A stretch of 64,000 nucleotides of DNA, taken from Flaccisagitta enflata (taxonomy: Eukaryota > Chaetognatha > Sagittoidea > Aphragmophora). Below, piece after piece: positions 55,161 to 64,000 of this stretch. Made by a program: the position numbers and the translations under genes. Every line of letters starts with the position of its first letter. Position 1 is the first letter of the stretch. The stretch lies in assembly GCA_965153355.1 (NCBI GenBank), contig OZ231126.1:11904001-11968000 (forward strand). Reading direction: 5' to 3'. The notes under the pieces were generated by a model. That model did not search any database and was not told the DNA's origin. It worked only from the letters and a program-made list of their open reading frames with translations.

Positions 55161-55314
55161 AGACAAATAGAATTGGAAAGAGGCGGAAAGAGAGCGCTCT
55201 TATTTTTCTTGCTAATGCAATCTGTGCCTCAGGGCCGATGAATAACCCCTTTTATTCTTGTCTTTCTTTTCGATACTCAAAAAAATTCTTATTTCTCGCT
55301 CGCTGTCTCTGACT

Positions 55315-55478
<164 letters not shown>

Positions 55479-55589
55479 TTTCTTAAGAAACCTCGGCCTT
55501 TGGCTATACATCATCTGTTATGTTAGCGATTGTCTCTTTCTGTTGACATCTGTCTAAACGATTTCTCGCTCGAGGCCTTTGGGTGCGTG

Positions 55590-56290
55590 TCCCGCCACAG
55601 AAGAGAATTAACAAGTGGAGAGCTTGATGCATGATGTCCTCACTCCCTTCGCCCCCCTCCCCCTTCACTTTGCTCCCCCTCCTTTTACTGTCCCGCCACA
55701 GAAGAGAATTAACAAGTGGAGAGCTTGAGGTTCCCACTCCCTGCTCCCCACCCTTCACTTTGACCCCCACCGCCCTTACGGCCCCCCCTCTCCATCGCAA
55801 ACCCCCTTCCTCTTATTGTCCCAAAGAGACAGTAAGTGGAGGACTTGATGTCTCCGCTCCAAACCCCCTTTCATCCGACACCCCCTCCTCTTACTGTCAC
55901 GCCATAGTGGCCTACCATTCACTCTGACCTCCATTCCCCTTTTGGGGCCCCCTCTCCATCGTACACCCCCTCACTCATGCTTTCCCGCCACTGAGCAGAA
56001 GTGGAGAGCTTAATATTCCATCCCGTTCTGCCCCCCCCCCCCACATCCCTTGCCTCTTGCTTTTCCACCATGGAATAGAATTAGGAAGTGAAGAGCTTGA
56101 TGTCTCCGTTCCCCCTTCCTTTTTTCTGAGCCCCCTCCACTCCACAGCACAGTTCGCCACAGTGAAGATTGAAGAATTAAGAGGAGTAGAGCTTGGCGTC
56201 CTTCTTCTATTCTTCTTACCCTTCTCCTTCCGCCCGCCCCCGCCAAACCCCCCCTTACGAGTGAGAAATCGAGCACTTGCAGAAAGTAAG
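55590..56290. repeat. Degenerate tandem repeat of about 90-130 bp
   Basis: Six units built on GTCCCGCCACAGAAGAGAAT, AAGTGGAGAGCTTGA and a C-rich part (CCCCCTCTCCATCG). No coding support. Confidence 0.65.
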
Positions 56291-56689
56291 TTGTGCACCA
56301 TTCAAAGTCTGGCGAAACAGACCACTGTCGGTAAACAAAGCCACATACATTTCACTTTTAGATTTCGCCGGTTTGCAATACTTTACGGTTGTTCAAAAAA
56401 AAATGTAATGCAATCAGTACAAAAGAAAATTACAGATGTGTTCACCTACTTTTTGAAAGTAGTATGAAAGTTGAAATAGTTTTGTGAGAGGATACTATAG
56501 CACCACTGTATAGAAAAGCTAATCTTTTATCCAAGGTCCTTTTTTAAAATTTTATATGACATATTTTTCATTCCGATTTTTTCAGTATCATTTTAGGATT
56601 GAATTTATTTTGATGAATTGTATGACACCCTATACTCTATCTGCTGTACCTCATTTTGTGTTTTAAACGCTTTAAACAATATTTCTTTA
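56291..56689. other. Intergenic DNA
   Basis: No feature recognised. Confidence 0.35.
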
Positions 56690-56887
56690 AACAAGGCCGG
56701 ATACACGGCTACCCAAGTCGCGTGCGGGTGGGCAGGGGCCATATTTTAGGTCGCTAGACCATTTGGGCAGGAGCAGTGAGGTCCAAAAATAAAAATCATA
56801 AAAAAAGTAAAGTGTGACCGACCAACCGACCGACCGACCGACCGACCGACAAAGCGGTGTGTAGAGTTGCGTGCACGCGACTAAAAA
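56690..56887 (+). mobile_element. Tag element, subfamily A (full length)
   Basis: AACAAGGCCGGATACACGGC, tag AGTCGCGTGC, GGGTGGGCAGGGGCC, ACCGACCGACC core, GAGTTGCGTGCACGCGACT then AAAAA. The left hairpin arm has one change that the right arm lacks. Confidence 0.85.
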
Positions 56888-57239
56888 CTACCAAATAATT
56901 TTTTTGGACACCCGTTATTTGAGCAAAATTCAGATTATGAAATGTGTCTCATAAAAGTTAAATCGAAGAAGAAGTGAAAGATAGAAATAGTAGAACCGGC
57001 AGAAAATCATCCTCATCCCATTGGAAAATTCAAAAGAGATCCCAGGTGCAATCAAAATGGAATTATGACACAACATGGCTAGGCATATATCACTCCAACG
57101 GTCGGCGATCCATGAAACATTTATACTCGAAGCGCAGTGATATGAGAGAACCCTGCAATTCAAACTGTTTTTTTTTTCATCAGAAAATACTACCAAAATG
57201 TGGATGCCTTGGGTTTTGCTCGTATTTGCAGTGATAGGG

Positions 57240-57922
57240 GGGTGACGGGTACTTATTTTTTGTGGTGGTGGGATCCGGGGCACTGTGTAGGTGAATTGGT
57301 GGTGATAAGGGGGTGACGGGTACTTATTTTTTGTGGTGGTGGGATCCGGGGCACTGTGTAGGTGAATTGGTGGTGATAAGGGGGTGATGACGGGTACTTA
57401 TTTTTTGTGGTGGTGGGATCCGGGGCACTGTGTAGGTGAATTGGTGGTGATAAGGGGGTGATAGGGGGGTGACGGGTACTTATTTTTTGTGGTGGTGGGA
57501 TCCGGGGCACTGTGTAGGTGAATTGGTGGTGATAAGGGGGTGATAGGGGGGTGACGGGTACTTTTTTTTGTGGTGGTGGGATCCGGGGCACTGTGTAGGT
57601 GAATTGGTGGTGATAAGGGGGTGATAGGGGGGTGACGGGTACTTATTTTTTGTGGTGGTGGGATCCGGGGCACTGTGTAGGTGAATTGGTGGTGATAAGG
57701 GGGTGATAGGGGGGTGACGGGTACTTATTTTTTGTGGTGGTGGGATCCGGGGCACTGTGTAGGTGAATTGGTGGTGATAAGGGGGTGATAGGGGGGTGAC
57801 GGGTACTTATTTTTTGTGGTGGTTGGATCCGGGGCACTGTGTAGGTGAATTGGTGGTGATAAGGGGGTGATAGGGGGGTGACGGGTACTTATTTTTTGTG
57901 GTGGTGGGATCCGGGGCACTGT
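57240..57922. repeat. 82-bp minisatellite, nine copies
   Basis: Units contain GGGTACTTATTTTTTGTGG, GATCCGGGGCACTGTGTAGG and GGTGATAAGGGGGTGATAGG; the first three are 67-75 bp, the rest 82 bp and almost identical. An ATG with hydrophobic codons (MWMPWVLLVFA) lies just before it at 57197, but no donor fits a downstream exon. Confidence 0.93.
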
Positions 57923-58076
57923 GCAGTGTTTCAGTGGACGGTAAATACAATGCACTCCGAAGCGCAGACGAAGCCGACGACGGGTAATGGCATCACCGCT
58001 TTCTCCATTTCCTTCTTTCCATTTTAAGCCCTAGGTTTCCTTCCATTTCCATTCAGTAGTCCAAATACTCATACTG

Positions 58077-58206
58077 TAGGGATGTGGAAGCGATTGACCG
58101 CTTCCATTTTGGTGGGTGGGATAGCTACTAGTATTTGAACTACAAATTGGAAGCGGAAGCGGAAGCGGTGGAAGCGGCACTAAAATCCACCGCTTCCACA
58201 TCCCTA
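58077..58206. mobile_element. hAT-type MITE, 130 bp, copy 1
   Basis: Starts TAGGGATGTGGAAGCG, ends with the inverse. Interior GGAAGCGGAAGC tandem. Near-duplicated flank ACTCATAC/ACTCATAG. Confidence 0.75.
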
Positions 58207-58284
58207 ACTCATAGACCACCCACTCACTGAAGTCGATCCGGTCAACCGCTTCCACATCCCTAATATCTATTGTGCCAATTTTCA

Positions 58285-60177
58285 ACCAGCTCCCTGCACT
58301 ATCGATACGTTGTACATTCTCGTCGACAAACTCGACCTCGCCGTCAAGTCGTCAACTCAACGACCAACTCCATCCAAGACATGGCCACCGCCGCGGAAAA
58401 CACGCAAAACCATATCAAAGACGTTTGTGGATTCAAATGCGGACCCGCGCCCGACGGAATTCCAAATCCCAATCCCTACACAAAATATCACAACGATCCA
58501 TTCTGTTCTGTCGTTCACTTGATAGAGTTCATTTTGAGAAAAACCGCCAAACTTCCAACGTGGAATGTTATCGATCCACATTTCAATTGGGCCAAACTGT
58601 TGAAACTCCGCGCCGACAGTCAGAAGACCAACACAATGTCGGACGCCAAAACACGTTACAAACGCGATTTGACAGAAATTCAGGGAGAGCTTGTGTCGTT
58701 AATGGAGATTTGGACCGAATATCTACCTAAGGAAGAAACAGATAGCAGCTCCTCCACCACCGCCTCAACGGATGCGGCCGCGGCGCCGCGAATCTCCTCA
58801 AGCGCCGCCACAATCGCCTTCAGACTGAAACAGTTTCAACCTTCTTTCGCCACTGTCAATACCTTCGTCACCATAACTCGATTTTTCTACACTCTCCTCC
58901 TTACATCGTCGACCGCCGCGCCGGTCAACGATCAAACAAACATCAATTTTGGATTCGGGCGTCGGCTCCATTGCGTACAAAGTTGCAGACACTGGATGTA
59001 GAGACGAGATGTCGCGCCAAGTATCCGGGCTGGGACTGGTGGGGTTACTCGGAGGGCTGCAAAGGGCGGATTAACGATGTCTATAACCAACTGCGCGCTC
59101 TTCTCGGTGATATGGACGAAATCATGAATGAAAACTCACAAGAACGAAAAAGATACCTCATAGAACAAAAGAGCAAATTGGAGAAGAAAGTCGAGGAAGA
59201 AAAGAATAAAAGGAATGTGGACGCCATCATCTACAGGCTGTACGATAATATGTTTTATCGGCTGGTGAGGGAAGGCGATCTAAGACACGCTTGTACAATT
59301 TATGAATACGTGAACAGCGGCGTTCCAGTGCATGAATGTGAAAATGCCCAGTCAAACACGCTCCCGTCACTTGAACTATACCAAGAGCGATTACGAGGTA
59401 ACACAATGTGCGAGTGGAGACAATGGAGAACTCGTTCTGTCTTAGTGCCGGCGCAATTTCCATCAGATGGCGAGACCGTAGAAGAACTAGAAGGCACCAT
59501 TAATCTTAGGGAACTCTACGGCGTCAAAGACTGGAACAGCTTCGTCAACACTACCTATCACGAGCCGTCGTGGACCAAGTTCAAAATCCCCGACGTAGAT
59601 TGGATGCTCCGACATAATTGGATTACAGAAGAAGAAAAAGACCAAGCGCCTTTTTTTCTTGGCGAGTTTACGATCACTCCTCTCTCATTTCTTCATTTGC
59701 ACAGAGGATTCGGAACAGAGGCGCACACTCTCGCTCGTAAAAGTCCCCTCAACGGAAAAAAATTATTCATTGTCTAATTACGATGGAAAATACTTTGAAG
59801 TATTTCCCATTGGGGTGCTAAATAGGGAAAGTAGTATGGGTTCACACTATCATAATTGGCCCAATCCCTACAACATTCCCAACTGTGAGAAAAAGCTGGG
59901 TGTCTATCATCGCCTTCAAGGAGCCACAGATAATGCACCGTTTGCGCCAAATGCCTTTGCCGCGTGGGTCATACGCCAAATTGTACATGATAGTCCAAAT
60001 TTGCCAGTTCCTATGCCTACAGGACCTCTGCAAAAACCGCTTGGGATGCAAAAATGTTACGGACGGATGGACGGACGGACGGATGGACCGACCGACCTAC
60101 CGACCGACACGGCAAGGTGTAGAGTCAGCTATCCGCGACTAAAAAGCAAAAAAGTTAAAGATTATTCACCTGCATAG
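58285..60177 (+). CDS. Unrecognised protein-coding gene with apparent frameshift
   Basis: The first open segment runs from an acceptor-like CAACCAG (58290) and includes MATAAENTQNHIKDVCGFKC at 58381, then YTKYHNDPFCSVVHLIEFIL and a Ser/Thr/Ala linker. A 134-bp intron (58855-58988, GTCAAT..TTGCAG) would join it in phase to TLDVETRCRAKYPGWDWWGY. That segment has a charged helix (RYLIEQKSKLEKKVEEEKNK) and runs to stop at 59775-59777. Overlapping it, another frame reads NYSLSNYDGKYFEVFPIGV and YHNWPNPYNIPNCEKKLGVY, which looks equally coding; the switch falls on an A7 run at 59756-59762, pointing to a one-base indel. The end fuses into a tag-element fragment. I recognise no family. It faces the lipase gene tail to tail. 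Confidence 0.6.
60030..60145 (+). mobile_element. Tag element, 3' half, within the coding end
   Basis: GCAAAAATGTTACGGACGG, ACCGACCTACC core, GTGTAGAGTCAGCTATCCGCGACTAAAAA. The open frame runs through it, adding about 40 residues of repeat origin (GRMDGRTDGPTDLPTD) before TAG at 60175. Confidence 0.7.
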
Positions 60178-60322
60178 TTTTGTCTTATAAAACGTCATCA
60201 TCTTGAGTCAAGATGAGTCAAGATGAGTCAAGATTCTTGACTGATTGATCAATTTCAAGTTGAGGTTTTTTACGACAATTAGCACCATTCAAAACAGGGT
60301 TTCCCTTATTTTCCTCTCCCTT
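60178..60322. other. Short intergenic gap between convergent genes
   Basis: Contains three tandem copies of GATGAGTCAA near 60210. No gene. Confidence 0.4.
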
Positions 60323-60863
60323 TCACGGTTTTCTAACTGCCATGCTGCCCATTTCACCCAAGCAATACGGCGTCTCACTGCTTGTTCTTAAAAACAACAA
60401 AGATCTCTCGAACGAAAACTCAGGCGGGATGGCGTCGATGCCCATCGGTTCTTCAACCGCGTCGTCGCATTTGCCTCGCTCAAACTGCTTCCAGTTTTTG
60501 CAAGGACGGGCCATAAGACGACAGCCACCAGATCCAAGACTCTCGATGAACAAATCTCGAGATCTTCCGTGATTGCATCCCGGATCTTGGATCACGGAGG
60601 TTGGATCCTTTCTCAGTTGGAACAGCTGGTCGACGACGTTGATGTCAGGAATCGTCCGAATCTGCGAACTGATTCAGGCGCATCCTGGTTGGTTGTGTCC
60701 TCCGTTTGGGTAGAAATCCTTGTGACCACAGGGTTGGGTCAAGCCTTGACCATGTCCGCTGACGCCGATGTTGATCATGCTTTCGTCGTCTGTGTGAATC
60801 ACGTCGACAAAATCGGCATCAGTCGGATCCAGACGAAGGGACGCTTTGAAATACTGGAAGAAA
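60323..60863 (-). CDS. Lipase exon D (catalytic His, in-frame stop)
   Basis: Acceptor [27 protein letters not shown]; stop TGA at 60674-60676 flanked by conserved sequence; the same frame continues 116 codons more with CNHGRS and several Cys to the end at 60323. Confidence 0.85.
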
Positions 60864-61508
60864 CTGCAGGGGGGGGGAACAGATAGACGGGATGGGCGGA
60901 AGCGATGGATGAATGGATGGATAGATGAATGCGTGGATGGGTGGATCGGTGGATTGATGGATGGGTGGGTAGGAGGATGGATAGTAGGGATGTGGAAGCG
61001 GTCGATTTTAGTGCCGCTTCCACCGCTTCCGCTTCCGCTTCCGCTTCCATTTTGTAGTACAAATACTAGTAGCTATCCCATCCTCCAAAATGGAAGCGGT
61101 CAATCGCTTCAACATCCCTAATGGATAGGATGATAACTCACTAGATTGATGGTTAGTAGAGACAAATGAACCGACCGCCTCTGTCTGGTAAACAAAAAAC
61201 AAAGCAAGGAAACGAACAACCATTTTAAATGTATAAACTGCACTTACGGTTCTGCTGGATCAAGGCCGGTAATTCGAGATATTTTGCGGTTTTTGCCCTT
61301 GATCTTCATCTGGTCAAATTTGAAGCCGGCAAATCCAGCCAAATGAGCTCCAAGACTGTGACCAATGATGTGGAACTGATTTGGATCCATGTTGTATTGC
61401 TGGGGAAGGAAACGAATACAGCAAACAAAGCGTAGTAACAAAAGGCAATTGAGGCTCTCTCCCACAACCTAATTAATGTTCACAAGGCTTGACTCACTGT
61501 CACTCGCA

Positions 61509-61606
<98 letters not shown>

Positions 61607-62220
61607 AACAACCCCCCGGAGTTTCTTGATTTTCCTCACCTTGACCAGTCTTTTGATAAAGATGGCGACCACACACCAACAACCCCCCGGAGTTTCTTAA
61701 TTTTCCTCACCTTGACCAGTCTTTTGATAAAGATGGCGACTTGGACTCCGACGATTTGAGTGTTAACAGCAGATCTTACGTAACTCCGGCCGTTGGCTCC
61801 AATGGTCCAATTGACCCTGACCACATTGACATCATTCCACTTGAGAAATGCCGAAGTCATTTCGGGATAACCTCTGACTTCAGGATGGCTCGTGAATCCG
61901 TGCACGATGATTTTCATCTAAAAGACAAAGACAGAGATTGAAAATTGATGAGTAATCAGACCAGAAAGAACAACGCAGCGTGAAAAATCACGTCGCCAAG
62001 ACGAAAAGACACAACGACGTAAAAACAATAATACGAAAAGTAATCAGACACTGACACAACAAAAAGACAAAAAACAAAAATATGTAATAACAACATTAAC
62101 AACAACATTAACAGCAACAACATTACTAACAACATTAACAGCAACAACATTATTAACAACAGTAACAACAACAACATTATCAACAACAACATTATCAACA
62201 ACATTACCAACCACAACATT

Positions 62221-62255
<35 letters not shown>

Positions 62256-62275
62256 CCACAACAACCACAACAACC

Positions 62276-62354
<79 letters not shown>

Positions 62355-62582
62355 CCGGTAACGCGGGATCAATCAGTCCTTTGTCCATTCTCCTTTTGGG
62401 AGAGTTGAAGTGGAGATATGGAAGCACTTCCGGTTTCTTCGGATCCGGATTCTGGCGTGTGTTGACGAGGAAGTCGGTCTTCAAGACTTCGGGATCTTCC
62501 GGCACGAGGAAGAAGCGCGACCTGAAGCATCCCAACTCCTCAAACTCACCGTCGAAACATTTCGTCAACAGAGACCGAGTCG
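60323..62582 (-). CDS. Pancreatic-lipase-family triacylglycerol lipase, 5' partial, with in-frame TGA
   Basis: Secreted alpha/beta-hydrolase that cleaves ester bonds of triglycerides or phospholipids. Minus-strand exons: 62582-62356, 61917-61711, 61399-61248, 60863-60323; phases agree (start 2, then 0, 0, 2). Exon A has [12 protein letters not shown] and [12 protein letters not shown]; exon B has the oxyanion region IIVHGFTSH and [20 protein letters not shown]; exon C has the nucleophile elbow [15 protein letters not shown] and GLDPAEP with the acid; exon D has [29 protein letters not shown] and the catalytic His in [14 protein letters not shown], ending with TAA or equivalent at 60323-60325. 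TGA at 60674-60676 interrupts between PGCA and ISSQ, before the His. The signal peptide exon is not identified. No C-terminal PLAT domain follows. Confidence 0.9.
60985..61120. mobile_element. hAT-type MITE, 136 bp, copy 2, in lipase intron C
   Basis: TAGGGATGTGGAAGCGG start, inverse at the end, opposite orientation to the copy at 58077. Perfect 8-bp target duplication ATGGATAG (60977-60984, 61121-61128). Confidence 0.9.
61248..61399 (-). CDS. Lipase exon C (nucleophile Ser and acid Asp)
   Basis: Acceptor [40 protein letters not shown]; donor CC|GTAAGT. Confidence 0.93.
61513..61604. repeat. (CA)n in lipase intron B
   Basis: About 92 bp of CA, next to the 71-bp duplication. Confidence 0.96.
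61599..61740 (-). repeat. 71-bp tandem duplication including the exon B splice donor
   Basis: 61599-61669 and 61670-61740 are identical except for one base and include GATGGCGAC and CTCACCTTGACCAG, the end of exon B with its donor on the minus strand. Confidence 0.9.
61711..61917 (-). CDS. Lipase exon B
   Basis: Acceptor [29 protein letters not shown] to AIFIKRLVK; donor AAG|GTGAGG. The donor region is duplicated 71 bp downstream in the intron. Confidence 0.9.
62080..62356. repeat. (AAC)n with AACATT variants
   Basis: Trinucleotide tract (on the minus strand GTT) beginning at the exon A donor. Confidence 0.95.
62356..62582 (-). CDS. Lipase exon A
   Basis: Acceptor GCTATCAG; reads [19 protein letters not shown] through [20 protein letters not shown]. 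The donor GTTGTT is the first unit of a (GTT)n microsatellite. Confidence 0.8.
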
Positions 62583-62619
62583 CTGATAGCAATTTGTTTT
62601 TGTAAAACGTACAACAAAG

Positions 62620-62735
62620 AATGACTCAATGAATGAATGAATGAATGAATGAATGAATGAATGAATGAATGAATGAATGAATGAATGAATGAATGAATGA
62701 ATGAATGAATTTATGAATGAATGAATGAATGAATA
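62620..62735. repeat. (GAAT)n
   Basis: Tetranucleotide tract; scattered GAAT units continue to about 62920. Confidence 0.93.
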
Positions 62736-63039
62736 ATTGAATTGATTAAGCTGATAGAGCGTGTCGACTTCTTATGTTTTTGTTCTGATCTCTTCTTATG
62801 AGTCAATGGATGAGTTTATGTGTGAATGAATTACTGAATGAATGAATAATCACTAGAAAGTATAAACCATCGAATGCATGAACGAATAAACGAATGAATG
62901 AATATTTGAAGGAACGGACGAATCAATCAATCAATCAATCATTCAGTGGATCAAAAAATCTGAACAGTATCTGGGTCCGCGACGGTGGGGGTTAAAGATC
63001 AATTCCATAAGATCGCTTTGACCAAAAGATCGCTAACTC

Positions 63040-63312
63040 TGTAAGTTTGCTAAAACTTTACATTTAGAGCCTCCGTACAAAGTTTCATGCAAATCCGTTT
63101 AAAAATGGCAAAGTTATGCACATTTTTCACTTTGAGGCTAGTAGGGTAGTTGGGTGGTAGGCTGGTTTGGATAAATAGTGCGCATATGTTGAGTTCTTCC
63201 ATTTAGAGACTCCATACCAAGTTTCAACCAAATTGGTTGAAAAATGTCCAATTTATGCAAGTTTTTCACTTTTAGACCAGTAAGCTGGTTGGGTGTTAGG
63301 TCGGTTTGGCAA
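63040..63312. repeat. Two tandem copies of a roughly 130-bp unit
   Basis: Both copies include CATTTAGAG, AAGTTTCA, TTTTTCACTTT and GGCTGGTTTGG or close variants. Confidence 0.6.
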
Positions 63313-63699
63313 GTTAGCATGCTCAAACATAAATAAATCACATATGTTAGAAATGTATGTCCGTCCGTTTCTTAAGTATGTGTGCTTTTGTTTCTTTTGC
63401 GTGCTTTGGCTTTTCCTCTTTCTCTATTATTCAATGCCAGCGTCTTTTGTTTCTCGCCATTTTTTATATTGAACGCTAGATGGGTAACCATATGGTTGCG
63501 CCTTGTATTTTGTGCCATTTGTTTTTATTACGTAGGCATACATACGTAACTCGTCTTTCGTATCATCCAATTTTTGGATTGATTGATTTTATTTATTTGC
63601 GGCATTGCTTCTTAAAGTGATTGATTGATTTTTCGTGATCGATTGAATGCGCCCTTGGAATTCACTAATTTCAATAATCTCTCATCTTTTTCTTGCAGA

Positions 63700-63778
63700 T
63701 AAACTTATGAACGGACAATTAACGTTAGTTTGACATCGACAGACTGTGGGTTGAAACCAACGAAAGTGGGCCTAAAAG
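63700..63778 (+). other. Possible non-coding (5' UTR) exon
   Basis: TTTTTCTTGCAG before and AAAA|GTAAGT after are strong splice sites 79 bp apart. All three frames contain stops, so if real it would be untranslated. The partner gene would lie to the right. Confidence 0.35.
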
Positions 63779-64000
63779 TAAGTTTTATAGACGCGTCTTT
63801 TCTTTTATTAACGTTGTTTTTATCTTGTCTTCCGGTCTGTTATTTTTGTCTTTTGCCCTTTTGCATTTTTATCGCCGGATTTTAGTATGGTTTTTATCGC
63901 TTGCCCGATCAGCTTGCTATAGGGATGATATGGATGAATTTAATGGGATGGGCCGGGGCAGGGGCAGGTATTATCAGGTGGCATGGGCTCTGAAGAAGAT
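63779..64000. other. Window end
   Basis: No coding seen. GGGCCGGGGCAGGGGCAGG at 63950-63968 resembles a tag-element interior. Confidence 0.3.

Noticed and set aside
57253-57955. PRIPPPQK-repeat proteins
   Set aside because: Translation of the 82-bp minisatellite on the minus strand; unit length is not a multiple of three, so frames shift between copies.
58798-58992. Minus-strand frame opposite the unrecognised gene
   Set aside because: Shadow of the plus-strand coding sequence; no splice or start support.

Overview
The window is nuclear DNA from a metazoan, probably an invertebrate that I cannot name. Genes are split by GT..AG introns with conserved phases. Intergenic and intronic DNA is packed with microsatellites, minisatellites and small DNA-transposon relics. 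A degenerate TTAGGG array is present. One gene is a CatSper-type sperm calcium channel, a family that many protostome lineages have lost, and another is a pancreatic-lipase-family enzyme.

Layout: 1-0.2 kb, last exon of an unrecognised gene. 0.2-8.1 kb, repeats, miniature inverted-repeat elements (MITEs) and a weak decayed coding stretch near 3.3-3.8 kb. 8.3-9.0 kb, terminal exon of a Cys-rich protein with an internal duplication. 12.6-23.4 kb, a six-exon gene (about 1,461 codons after subtracting a transposon) for an Ig/EGF/Cys-rich ectodomain joined to a ten-pass, XK-related-like membrane domain; its first exon is split by a 1,263-bp hAT transposon with a perfect 8-bp target duplication. 23.4-40.9 kb, nested transposons and simple repeats. 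41.0-47.7 kb, a 14-exon, phase-consistent CatSper-like channel gene (544 aa). 47.7-58 kb, microsatellites and minisatellites. 58.3-60.1 kb, an unrecognised gene with at least one apparent frameshift. 60.3-62.6 kb, minus strand, four exons of a lipase with an in-frame TGA before the catalytic His. 63.7 kb, a possible non-coding exon.

The most distinctive feature is an interspersed family with about 25 copies in this window. Each full copy begins AACAAGGCCGGATACACGG, has a short CCGACGGA-like tandem core and ends in a hairpin followed by AAAAA. A subfamily-specific tag of 8-10 nt near the 5' end is repeated in the left arm of the 3' hairpin and inverted in its right arm. The tag differs between at least six subfamilies while the pairing is kept. 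This matches the subterminal-inverted-repeat design of non-autonomous Helentron-like elements (HINEs); the covarying tag is the best candidate here for an under-described system. I call them tag elements below, oriented from AACAAGG to CTAAAAA.

The genes do not form an operon or pathway. What unites the window is how repeats remodel genes: exon interruption, duplicated splice sites, and microsatellites abutting donors and stop codons.
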